This document shows positions 52,160 to 59,308 of a stretch of DNA of 64,000 bases, in pieces. Position 1 is the first letter of the stretch. The number at the start of each line of letters is the position of its first letter. This DNA comes from Arcticibacterium sp964021845 (lineage in GTDB: Bacteria; Bacteroidota; Bacteroidia; Cytophagales; Spirosomataceae): assembly GCF_964021845.1 (NCBI RefSeq), contig NZ_CAXHZC010000006.1, forward strand, positions 248,001-312,000, read 5' to 3'. The notes below the pieces were generated by a model. The model made no database searches. It was not told the origin of the DNA and saw nothing but the letters and a program-made list of their open reading frames with translations. The position numbers and the translations under genes are program-made.

Positions 52160-52885
52160 TTAAGGTAATTTATTTGCGGTGAATACTGTTTTAACAAAGC
52201 CAGTAGCTCCGACAGCAGCCAAAATAGCCGATGGAGCCATAGCCGCATCTAAGCCATCAGCTTCCGTAACGATATCATCACCAGCAAAATCCGCCGAATT
52301 AGGGTTAATTAAAGACCGAATAGCTGAGGCGTGTCTTGCCTCAATAGAAACAATTTTACCTGCAATCAATAAATAATCAGGATTAGTAATTAGGTATCCT
52401 GCTCCGTTATAAGCCGCCACTCCTGTATCTTCCAGAACTTTAGCTGTGCCCAAAACCGCATCACGATTATTGAAATCTAATCCTCCATAGTCAAACTCTA
52501 AAGTTGGTGTTACCAAACTAGTGTCTCCTCCAGTAGCAACTCCTAAAGCTGCCTTAAAAAACTCTCTGTGGTTAACCTCATGATTATATAAATCTGTCAA
52601 TACTTGTTTTTCAACATCCGAAATTCCAGAATAAAATGAATTTACAACCTTAGAATAAAAGTCGGCCTCTAGTTGCTCCAATGCATACGCATAGTTTAGC
52701 ACTCCTAAATCTCCTTCACCAAGGTCAAATATTGGATCTGGACCTGGTGTAGGAGTCATCATATCATCATCCTTATCACAAGCCACCAATACTCCTGCAC
52801 TCATCATTGTGAGACCACTGATCTTGAGGAACTGTCTTCTGTTTGCCCCCCTTTCGCGTTCTACCTTTACAGCTTTACTTTTCAT
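52160..52885 (-). CDS. Ferritin-like domain lipoprotein with Tat-type signal (241 aa)
   Basis: This is a paralog of the downstream gene. The signal combines a twin-arginine motif (RRQFLKISG, Arg16-Arg17) with a lipobox LVAC at Cys36, then DKDDDMM, so it is predicted to be a folded, Tat-exported lipoprotein. The ligand-type helices are YALEQLEADFYSKV (about 70), YNHEVNHREFFKAAL (about 102), LEDTGVAAYNG (about 150) and IVSIEARHASAIRSL (about 173). Tat export suggests that a metal centre is loaded in the cytoplasm. It is the first gene of the operon; the start is supported by the signal. Confidence 0.91.
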   Translation of the reverse strand: MKSKAVKVERERGANRRQFLKISGLTMMSAGVLVACDKDDDMMTPTPGPDPIFDLGEGDLGVLNYAYALEQLEADFYSKVVNSFYSGISDVEKQVLTDLYNHEVNHREFFKAALGVATGGDTSLVTPTLEFDYGGLDFNNRDAVLGTAKVLEDTGVAAYNGAGYLITNPDYLLIAGKIVSIEARHASAIRSLINPNSADFAGDDIVTEADGLDAAMAPSAILAAVGATGFVKTVFTANKLP

Positions 52886-53181
52886 AATCTTATGTTGTTA
52901 AATTCAAAAAATTGTATTCAAGCTATCTACGCCTAGCAAAAATAAAAAGATCAGTAATTGATAAAAGAAAAGAGCAAAACTGGTATTCTGGGAACAATTT
53001 CTCAATAAAACAATACGTGTCAAATGGGCTTTTCAAGCTATAAAGCATAAAGAAACAGCCCTGAGGCTTACAAGTCAGTAGATTTGTATGATTCCCAAAA
53101 AAAATAAAAATATAAGATGAAGAAATCTTTCTGCGAGCCTCTTTTCTCCTGAATTTTACGTTAAGAAAGAAAACTAAGAGA

Positions 53182-53889
53182 ATGAAAAGAATAGAATTTT
53201 TACGAAAAGCTGGTACTGGTATTATTACCTCCACTTTACTTGGCTGTCAGTCGTCAAAAAGCCTTAACCCTGAAATTATTTCAGAAACGGAAGGAAGTAC
53301 TAATGGCTCTTCCTCAGAAAACTGCGAGGTAACAAACACTGAGACCGCTGGACCTTTTCCAACAAAAAGCCCTGCCTCTTACGTCATGGAAGACATTACT
53401 TCAAATAGAGAAGGTGTGCTTATGAATAGCTACATTACTATAAAAAACATAAATGATAACTGTACTCCCTTAGTGGGAGCTATAGTAGATATATGGCACT
53501 GTGATGCCGGAGGAAACTACTCACAATATGGAGCAAGTAGTTACGCTTCCGAAAACTTTTTAAGGGGCCGACAAATATCAAATGCCGATGGACTAGTAGC
53601 ATTCAAAACTATTTTTCCTGGTTGGTATCCGGGTAGGGCCACCCATATTCATGTTCAAATATTTGATAGTTCAGGAAAATCACTTTTAGTGACTCAAATA
53701 GCCTTCCCTAAGGAGGTTTGTGATAATGTATTCACAAATGCCAGTTCCATTTACACTAATGGAACCCAAGACACATCCAATACTAAAGATGGTATTTTCA
53801 GAGATGGCTATGCAAACGAACTAGCGGGTGTATCTGGTTCTATTGAAAACGGCTATGAACTCAATCACACCATCGTAGTTTCTGCTTAA
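53182..53889 (+). CDS. Intradiol-dioxygenase-like lipoprotein
   Basis: This is a 235-residue protein with a lipoprotein signal (STLLGC, Cys22). The core matches intradiol ring-cleavage dioxygenases (protocatechuate 3,4-dioxygenase beta-like): TAGPFP near 55, DIWHCDAGGNYSQY near 100 (first tyrosine ligand), FLRGRQISNADGLVAF near 124, and FPGWYPGRATHIHVQ near 144-158, giving the Tyr, His, His iron ligands. All four Fe(III) ligands appear to be present. Exported lipoprotein forms of this family are common in Bacteroidota. They are not tied to known aromatic pathways, and no such pathway is visible here. It is alone on its strand. Confidence 0.9.
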   Translation: MKRIEFLRKAGTGIITSTLLGCQSSKSLNPEIISETEGSTNGSSSENCEVTNTETAGPFPTKSPASYVMEDITSNREGVLMNSYITIKNINDNCTPLVGAIVDIWHCDAGGNYSQYGASSYASENFLRGRQISNADGLVAFKTIFPGWYPGRATHIHVQIFDSSGKSLLVTQIAFPKEVCDNVFTNASSIYTNGTQDTSNTKDGIFRDGYANELAGVSGSIENGYELNHTIVVSA

Positions 53890-54389
53890 TTCAATTTTGA
53901 AGGAAGAAATTTGGTAAATCCAGGGTTAACAGAAAAACCATTTCTGAAAATATTCTTTCTCCAGGGATTCTCTGTAGATAACAATTAAAGCCAATTTTAG
54001 TAAAGCGTTTGCTCTTCCTTATGTAGGTGATTTGAAAGTTGAGAATGGAAAAATAATAGAAGAAAACCACTTCGAGGCTTTTGACCAAGACCTTCGGTTG
54101 ACAAAGCCATACCTCAAAGATGCTGTTTTATTTTAACTTTCAGCTTAAGGAACTTAGCCTTCAGCACCATCTTAAAGAATCAACCCTTGCCAAAGCCAAG
54201 TATCCATTTAATAGCCTGTCGTCTCAAATACAAATAGACAAATTTGATCAAAGATTTGAAAAATAATAAGTTTCGAAAATGCCTATGAGACTGCATTTTC
54301 TATGTAATTAATCAAACTAAACGCCCATCCACACCAAAAGCCCCAAAGGGGCTATTATGGTGTGGATGAACGATATCCGGCTACAATCT
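53890..54389. other. Gene-free stretch with a possible decayed coding remnant
   Basis: Between the dioxygenase and the anti-sigma gene there is no complete gene. An open frame without a start at 53978-54135 (+) encodes 52 residues of protein-like composition (ANFSKAFALPYVGDLKVENG and onward to KPYLKDAVLF). Another open frame follows at about 54127-54267. Codon use looks coding, so this may be a decayed gene, but I do not recognise it. The 3' end holds the terminator at 54326-54368. Confidence 0.3.
54326..54368 (-). terminator. Nested hairpin terminator of the sigma/anti-sigma operon
   Basis: The outer stem is CATCCACACC / GGTGTGGATG (10 bp). The inner stem is AGCCCC / GGGGCT, followed by TTTT on the minus strand. 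It lies 22 bp beyond the anti-sigma stop at 54390. Confidence 0.75.
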
Positions 54390-55205
54390 TTATACGTTTC
54401 CTATTACGTAGAGCTGCTCTAAAGTGGGGCTTGGTACGCCGCCAGCTTTTTCTAAAGTAATGGCAAATGCAGAAGGGGTTCCGTTCACTGCTTTCATTGA
54501 CAGAAGTTTCCCTTCAAAGTCATTATCAAGCATACCCATATCTTCTGGTCCGTTTTCGCCAATTATCCAAAGCTGGTACTGTTTACCATCTGCCGCCTTT
54601 GGCAGGTTATTTACCATGAGCTCCACAGAGTTATCTTTCTGATTCCACATAACAGTTACTGCTGCTTCTGGCTGGGCTTCCGTTCCTCCTAGTTTAACAA
54701 TCTTGTTAACTGGATTCTGAAACTCTGCTAACAGCTCGCTGCTAGAGTTAAAAGAGCCTTCTAAGTTTTCTACTCTTTCGCTCAGCTCTGTTGATTCTGT
54801 TTTCAGTTGCTTATTTTCAGAAACCATCCATGCTGTTACTGCTGCTAAAAGAACCGATGCGGCCAAAGCCATCTTACTCCAAAGAGGAATAATTCTCACT
54901 TCTTCTATTTCAGTCTCTGCTGTTATCTCTTCGTAAGCTTCAGGCAGGCTTTCCTCTTCTTGTACTTCCTCATCTTCTGCGAAAGTCATCTGAGAGAAAA
55001 TCTGATCCTTGAGAAAAGCCGGTGGCTCCTTCTCGTAGACTGCCGCATATTTCCCTAGTGATAGATTTAACACTTCAATTTCCTGTTTTATTTCGGGATA
55101 GGTTTGAGCCAGGCATTCTATACCTGCTGCCTCCTTATCTGGAAGGTGTCCTAAAACATAATCCTCCAGCATCCCTGATGATTCTATAAATTCTTTAATG
55201 TTCAT
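54390..55205 (-). CDS. Anti-sigma factor (RskA/anti-sigma-K type)
   Basis: This is a 271-residue single-pass membrane protein. The N-terminal cytoplasmic part carries LEDYVLGHLPDKEAAGIECLA (zinc-less anti-sigma fold, about 14-36), followed by an acidic linker. A membrane helix spans about 110-128 (LAASVLLAAVTAWM). A coiled-coil lies at 130-160, and a C-terminal RskA domain is periplasmic (VMWNQKDNSVELMVNNLP, YQLWIIGENGPEDMG, FAITLEKAGGVPSP). It overlaps the sigma gene by 4 bp (ATGA), a tight coupling typical of sigma/anti-sigma pairs. It should hold the ECF factor inactive until an envelope signal triggers its proteolysis. Confidence 0.92.
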   Translation of the reverse strand: MNIKEFIESSGMLEDYVLGHLPDKEAAGIECLAQTYPEIKQEIEVLNLSLGKYAAVYEKEPPAFLKDQIFSQMTFAEDEEVQEEESLPEAYEEITAETEIEEVRIIPLWSKMALAASVLLAAVTAWMVSENKQLKTESTELSERVENLEGSFNSSSELLAEFQNPVNKIVKLGGTEAQPEAAVTVMWNQKDNSVELMVNNLPKAADGKQYQLWIIGENGPEDMGMLDNDFEGKLLSMKAVNGTPSAFAITLEKAGGVPSPTLEQLYVIGNV

Positions 55206-55744
55206 GCTGCATAATAGAGTTTAAGATCCTGTAATGCTGTCCTAATTCTAGACTTCGCTGTTCCCAACGGAATGTCTAGTTTCTCGGCGGCTTCCTGCTG
55301 CGTATAACCCTGCAAGTAAACCAAGTCTAACAAAACCTTTCTCTCTGGTTTTAGTTTATCTACAATCCCTCGTAAATCAATAGTGTTTACGGAGATTTGA
55401 TCTTGTTTGTTCTCGTCAATCAATCCAATTTGATCATTAATATCAACATGATACTTGTTCTTTTCTTTTCTGTAAAGATCAATGGACGCGTTGCGAGCAA
55501 TGTTCATCATCCAGGTGTAGAGCTTTGCTTTGCTAGGCTCATAGTCACCAATTTTTTTCCATATTTTCAGAAAAACTTCCTGTAATAAGTCTGCAGCTTT
55601 TTCCTCGTCCGGAATTATTCTTGAAATGACCCCAAATAGGGCAGAAGAATAATTATCATACAAGTACTCAAATGCATGCCGTTGATTTTTTTTCAACGCA
55701 CCTACTAATTCGTCTTCTGAATATCTGTTTGTTTTTGTAGCCAA
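55202..55744 (-). CDS. ECF RNA polymerase sigma factor (SigK-like)
   Basis: This is a 180-residue extracytoplasmic-function sigma factor. Region 2 spans about 20-90 (FEYLYDNYSSALFGVISRI, DLLQEVFLKIWKKIGDYEPSK, WMMNIARNASIDLYR). Region 4 spans about 125-178 (LDLVYLQGYTQQEAAEKL, GTAKSRIRTAL). The start appears to be TTG (55744-55742), because no ATG or GTG lies in the expected place. It is followed by its anti-sigma factor. The resemblance in layout to the mycobacterial SigK-RskA-fasciclin module makes the upstream fasciclin gene a candidate target. Confidence 0.93.
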   Translation of the reverse strand: MATKTNRYSEDELVGALKKNQRHAFEYLYDNYSSALFGVISRIIPDEEKAADLLQEVFLKIWKKIGDYEPSKAKLYTWMMNIARNASIDLYRKEKNKYHVDINDQIGLIDENKQDQISVNTIDLRGIVDKLKPERKVLLDLVYLQGYTQQEAAEKLDIPLGTAKSRIRTALQDLKLYYAA

Positions 55745-55802
55745 AATGTATTCAGTTTAGAAAATTGTAATATATAAAACTAAAGTAATTAATTGTCTTT
55801 TG

Positions 55803-55834
55803 AAACTCCCGGCTTATCGTATCACCGGGAGTTT
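55803..55834. terminator. Hairpin downstream of the fasciclin gene
   Basis: AAACTCCCGG / CCGGGAGTTT is a perfect 10-bp inverted repeat with a 12-base loop. It has no good T-run, so it is a weak terminator or an mRNA 3'-end stabiliser. Confidence 0.55.
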
Positions 55835-55845
55835 ACCTTTCAAAT

Positions 55846-56400
55846 TTAGCTTGGTAATAAAACCTTGTCAATAGAATGAATCACGCCATTGCTTTGATAA
55901 ACGTCATACACACTAATGTTTGCCGCTCCACCTTTTTCATCAATGACCATCACGTTATGCTCGCCATTCATTTTAAAAGTAAGAGTAGCTCCAGATAAAG
56001 TTTTCATAGTTGCCATTCCTTTACCTTTCTTAATCATTTTCATTAGCTCGTTGGCATCAATTTTCCCAGCTACTACATGATAAGTTAAAATAGAACTTAA
56101 CATATCCTTATTTTCTGGCTTAAGAAGCGTAGCCACTGTTCCTTTTGGCAATGCATCAAATGCTGAGTTTACAGGAGCAAAAACTGTTAAAGGGCCGTCT
56201 CCCATTAAAGCGTCTACTAGGCCTGCTGCTTTTACCGCAGCCACCAAAGTGGTGTGGTCTTTAGAGTTTACTGCATTTTCAACTATGTTCTTCTGAGCAT
56301 ACATAGCTTCACCTCCAACCATCACAGTCTGAGCGTTTACCATTGTACTTGCAGCCATTCCTGCTAAAATAAGTGCTAACGTTTTAATTTGCTTTTTCAT
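55846..56400 (-). CDS. Secreted fasciclin-domain protein
   Basis: This is a 184-residue protein with a signal peptide (about 1-23, ending VNAQ) and one fasciclin (FAS1) domain. The H1 region is DGPLTVFAPVNSAFDALPKGTV (about 83-104), the middle is ILTYHVVAGKI (about 118), and the H2-type end is NGVIHSIDKVLLP. FAS1 proteins mediate adhesion or act as secreted signalling partners. It lies 101 bp upstream of the ECF sigma gene on the same strand. In mycobacteria FAS1 proteins are regulated by SigK, which gives a plausible link here. It carries no lipobox and no T9SS tail. Confidence 0.93.
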   Translation of the reverse strand: MKKQIKTLALILAGMAASTMVNAQTVMVGGEAMYAQKNIVENAVNSKDHTTLVAAVKAAGLVDALMGDGPLTVFAPVNSAFDALPKGTVATLLKPENKDMLSSILTYHVVAGKIDANELMKMIKKGKGMATMKTLSGATLTFKMNGEHNVMVIDEKGGAANISVYDVYQSNGVIHSIDKVLLPS

Positions 56401-56467
56401 AATTCGTGTTTTTCATTTTTTGTATGCAGCATGTACGCCACTGAGATTCTTTTGGATTAAAAGCCCA

Positions 56468-56499
56468 TAAAAAAAAGAACTCCTGGCATGGAGCTCTTT
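56468..56499 (-). terminator. Rho-independent terminator of the ATP-grasp/alpha-E operon
   Basis: On the minus strand the stem AAAGAGCTCC / GGAGTTCTTT (10 bp, one G-T) with a 6-base loop is followed by TTTTT, 31 bp after the alpha-E stop. Confidence 0.9.
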
Positions 56500-56529
56500 C
56501 TTTTAAAATCAACAGAAAACTATAATTCG

Positions 56530-57462
56530 CTAACTATAAGCAAAGTAATTCGTTACCAATATTTGATTCATTTCTATTACCTTTTTCTGAACCTCCTGAA
56601 GGTATTCCATCTCTTTACCTTCGATATCATCCATTTGATAATAAAAAAGTTCGTTTCTTAAATTTCTAGCTATAAGTTTTATAGAATTATCTTTCCCTTT
56701 TTTATCTAGAGATAAATCGCTTATTCTTTCTTTAAATTCATAAAGACAAAATGCCAGTGACCTCGGAAACTTTTGATTAAAGATCAGAAACTCTAATGCT
56801 CTTCTTTTCTTCACAGGCTTTTTGTAAAATTTCCTATTCATGTCAAAAGCTTCTAAACTTTTCAAAAGATTACCAAACTCATTGTCAATAAGAAGTGGGT
56901 CTATACCTTCTAGAGCTTCTTCATCGTATAGTTTAAGCTGCGTAATTCGGGTTATTTGAAAGCTTCTTTCTAAAAGCAAACCTATTTTAAGCACTGACCA
57001 ACCTTGGTCATGAATTAGTGTACTGTCTATTCTTGCCTTGCACAGCACTACTTGGTCTTGCACTTTCAGCATGAACTCACTCATGCTAGATTTCAAATAC
57101 TCGTCTTCATCAAAACTTCCTACATAATGGTATAAGCTATTCACAGCCTCCCATAGCTCAGTACTTATGAAATCCTGTGTTCCTCTAAAATTTTCTCTAA
57201 GTAAATTGGCACATGAAATAATAGAAGAAGGGTTTGACCTATCAAAGGCAACATTTTTTAATACCTTTTGCTGGTCTAGTTCATCATCTGTTGACAGCGT
57301 ACCCGCCATAGAGTTAATATTGCGAAGCACAAACTGTAAACTAACCTCCGCAGGCCCATCCAGACTAGTAAAATAATTAACGGGGACAAAACGAGCGATA
57401 TGCTCCATCCGTTCTAAATTTCTTCCTGCCCAATATAAATTGTTAGCTATTCTTGAAAGCAT
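56530..57462 (-). CDS. Alpha-E domain protein
   Basis: This is a 310-residue, all-helical protein of the alpha-E family. The signature start is MLSRIANNLYWAGRNLERMEHIARFV. Internal family segments are RENFRGTQDFISTELWEAVNSLY (about 88-110), LLLERSFQITRITQL near 168, and ALEFLIFNQKFPRSLAFCL near 228. Alpha-E proteins are regularly encoded with a circularly permuted ATP-grasp protein and a transglutaminase, and often with Anbu. Together they are thought to make or modify an amide-linked product, but the chemistry is unproven. It lies 9 bp after the ATP-grasp gene and ends in a strong terminator. Confidence 0.93.
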   Translation of the reverse strand: MLSRIANNLYWAGRNLERMEHIARFVPVNYFTSLDGPAEVSLQFVLRNINSMAGTLSTDDELDQQKVLKNVAFDRSNPSSIISCANLLRENFRGTQDFISTELWEAVNSLYHYVGSFDEDEYLKSSMSEFMLKVQDQVVLCKARIDSTLIHDQGWSVLKIGLLLERSFQITRITQLKLYDEEALEGIDPLLIDNEFGNLLKSLEAFDMNRKFYKKPVKKRRALEFLIFNQKFPRSLAFCLYEFKERISDLSLDKKGKDNSIKLIARNLRNELFYYQMDDIEGKEMEYLQEVQKKVIEMNQILVTNYFAYS

Positions 57463-57471
57463 ATAAATCTT

Positions 57472-58917
57472 TTATTTAATCACCCAAGTGTCTTTCGAAC
57501 CACCACCTTGAGAAGAGTTTACAATAAGGTTTCCTTTTTTTAATGCGACCCTTGTTAGACCACCAGGTAAAACATAAGAACTATTTTTTCCTAAAAGGCA
57601 GAACGTTCTCAAATCCAAATATCTCGGTTCAATAGTCTTCGTTTCTTCAATAAATGTAGGAGCCATGGAAAGGCTCATGATGGGCTGAGCAATATACTTT
57701 CTTCTATTTGCAGAAATTGCTTTTTTGACTTCTTCAATCTCCTGCTCATTTAATGTATTCCCTATAGATATGCCATATCCACCTGATTCATCCACTGGTT
57801 TGACAACTAGTTTAGAAATGTTTTCTATTACATATTTGTAATCGTCTTCTAGCTCACACCTATATGTAGGCACATTCTTGAGCTTAGCCTCTTCTCCCAA
57901 ATAGAACTTTATAATTTCTGGCATGTAAATATAAACCGCCTTATCGTCTGCCACACCAGTACCTGGTGCGTTCACAATATTAACATTACCTGCTCTATAG
58001 GCCCGCATTAAACCTTTTACACCAAGAACAGAGTCCTTATTAAAAACTTCAGGGTCTATAAAAGCATCATCAACCCTTCTATAAATTACATGAACCTGTG
58101 CAGGACCATTTATCGTACGTGTAAAAACCTTGTCATTTTCAATGTATAAATCTCTACCTTCTACCAGTTCTATTCCCATAGATTGAGCCAGCCATGCATG
58201 TTCGTAATATGCTGAATTAAAAACGCCGGGAGTCAAAACTACACACCTAGGTTCGCTATCTAGGTTTTCAGGAGCCACCGACTGCAGCATCTCTAATAAG
58301 TGAGAAGGATAATCATTTACCTGTCTTGTTTTATTTGAAGAGAATAACTGAGGGAAAGTTTCCTTTAGAGTGGTCCTATTTGCATAAACATAACTCACTC
58401 CAGAAGGACATCTAACATTATCTTCTAAAACATAATATTCTCCATCATTATGTCTTATAATATCACTTCCATTAATATGGTTATATATACCACCAGGAGG
58501 TACAAAGCCTTTCATTTCTTTAAGAAAATTGACAGAGCTTTCTATCAATTCTCTAGGAACTATATTCTCTTTGAAAATTCGCTGCTCGTTATAAATGTCC
58601 TTAAGAAAAAGGTTTATCGCTTTGTTTCGCTGCAAAATACCTGCTTCCAATCGCTCCCACTTTGAGGTGGTAATTAATCTTGGTACTAGGTCAAACGGAA
58701 ATATCCTTTCCGTAGCCTGCATGTTTTCAGAGTAGACTGCAAAGGTGATTCCTTTATTAAAAAAAACTTCTTTCGCTTCTTTCGCTAATTTAGCAAAAGT
58801 GGTGATGTCATAATTATCAAAATGATTTGATAATAATTCATAATGTTTTCTAACCGTTCCGTCCGACTCAAACATTTCATCATATACTTCACCTTCTGGG
58901 ATATAAGAATTTATCAT
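57472..58917 (-). CDS. Circularly permuted ATP-grasp protein
   Basis: This is a 481-residue protein of the circularly permuted ATP-grasp type 2 family (formerly DUF404/DUF407). Features are NGSDIIRHNDGEYYVLEDN (about 148-166), VSYVYANR, RCVVLTPGVFNSAYYEHAWLA near 223, LYIENDKVFTRT, IYRRVDDAFIDPE near 282, and VVKPVDESGGYG near 370 (the ATP lysine and glycine loop). Members are expected to form amide bonds with ATP. It is encoded with alpha-E downstream and divergently from the transglutaminase gene, which matches the Anbu-associated set known from many bacteria. Confidence 0.93.
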   Translation of the reverse strand: MINSYIPEGEVYDEMFESDGTVRKHYELLSNHFDNYDITTFAKLAKEAKEVFFNKGITFAVYSENMQATERIFPFDLVPRLITTSKWERLEAGILQRNKAINLFLKDIYNEQRIFKENIVPRELIESSVNFLKEMKGFVPPGGIYNHINGSDIIRHNDGEYYVLEDNVRCPSGVSYVYANRTTLKETFPQLFSSNKTRQVNDYPSHLLEMLQSVAPENLDSEPRCVVLTPGVFNSAYYEHAWLAQSMGIELVEGRDLYIENDKVFTRTINGPAQVHVIYRRVDDAFIDPEVFNKDSVLGVKGLMRAYRAGNVNIVNAPGTGVADDKAVYIYMPEIIKFYLGEEAKLKNVPTYRCELEDDYKYVIENISKLVVKPVDESGGYGISIGNTLNEQEIEEVKKAISANRRKYIAQPIMSLSMAPTFIEETKTIEPRYLDLRTFCLLGKNSSYVLPGGLTRVALKKGNLIVNSSQGGGSKDTWVIK

Positions 58918-59308
58918 AATCTATAATATTCGAAAATATTCCGTAAAATTGTTCTCCTTCGGAAATTTATTTGTCAATTGCGTACATAAATCAATTCCAG
59001 TATTTGCTATTTAACAAAAAAGCAAATGATTATTTCGACAACTTAGGTATAAAACGAGTGAAAATGCAAATAAATCAGAAAGTAATACAGTTAAAAAAAA
59101 TGTATCACCTGAATAAACGAAGTTTAACTCAAAAAGAACCATTTTTGATACGAAATAAATTCTTGGAAATTTACCACAAATAAGCTTTTGACAAATATGA
59201 CCTTCATCACAGTTTAAGCACTAAATTGCTTTGAAAGTATATTTTAAGCTAATTACAGTAATTATAAGAAACAAATACTCATATTCATAAATCAATAAAG
59301 TACAATAT
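58918..59308. other. Divergent intergenic region between ATP-grasp and transglutaminase genes
   Basis: This 391-bp AT-rich stretch must contain the two divergent promoters, but no clean TAnnTTTG element is visible. A 70-codon TTG-started frame at 58971-59183 (+) has lysine-rich composition and no recognisable motif. I do not consider it a gene. Confidence 0.5.

Noticed and set aside
52923..53234. 103-codon minus-strand frame upstream of the dioxygenase gene.
   Set aside because: It overlaps the start of the real gene, has a low-complexity hydrophobic/aromatic composition and no motif.
58971..59183. 70-codon TTG-started frame between the ATP-grasp and transglutaminase genes.
   Set aside because: Lysine-rich, no motif, no start context, and it would occupy the divergent promoter region.
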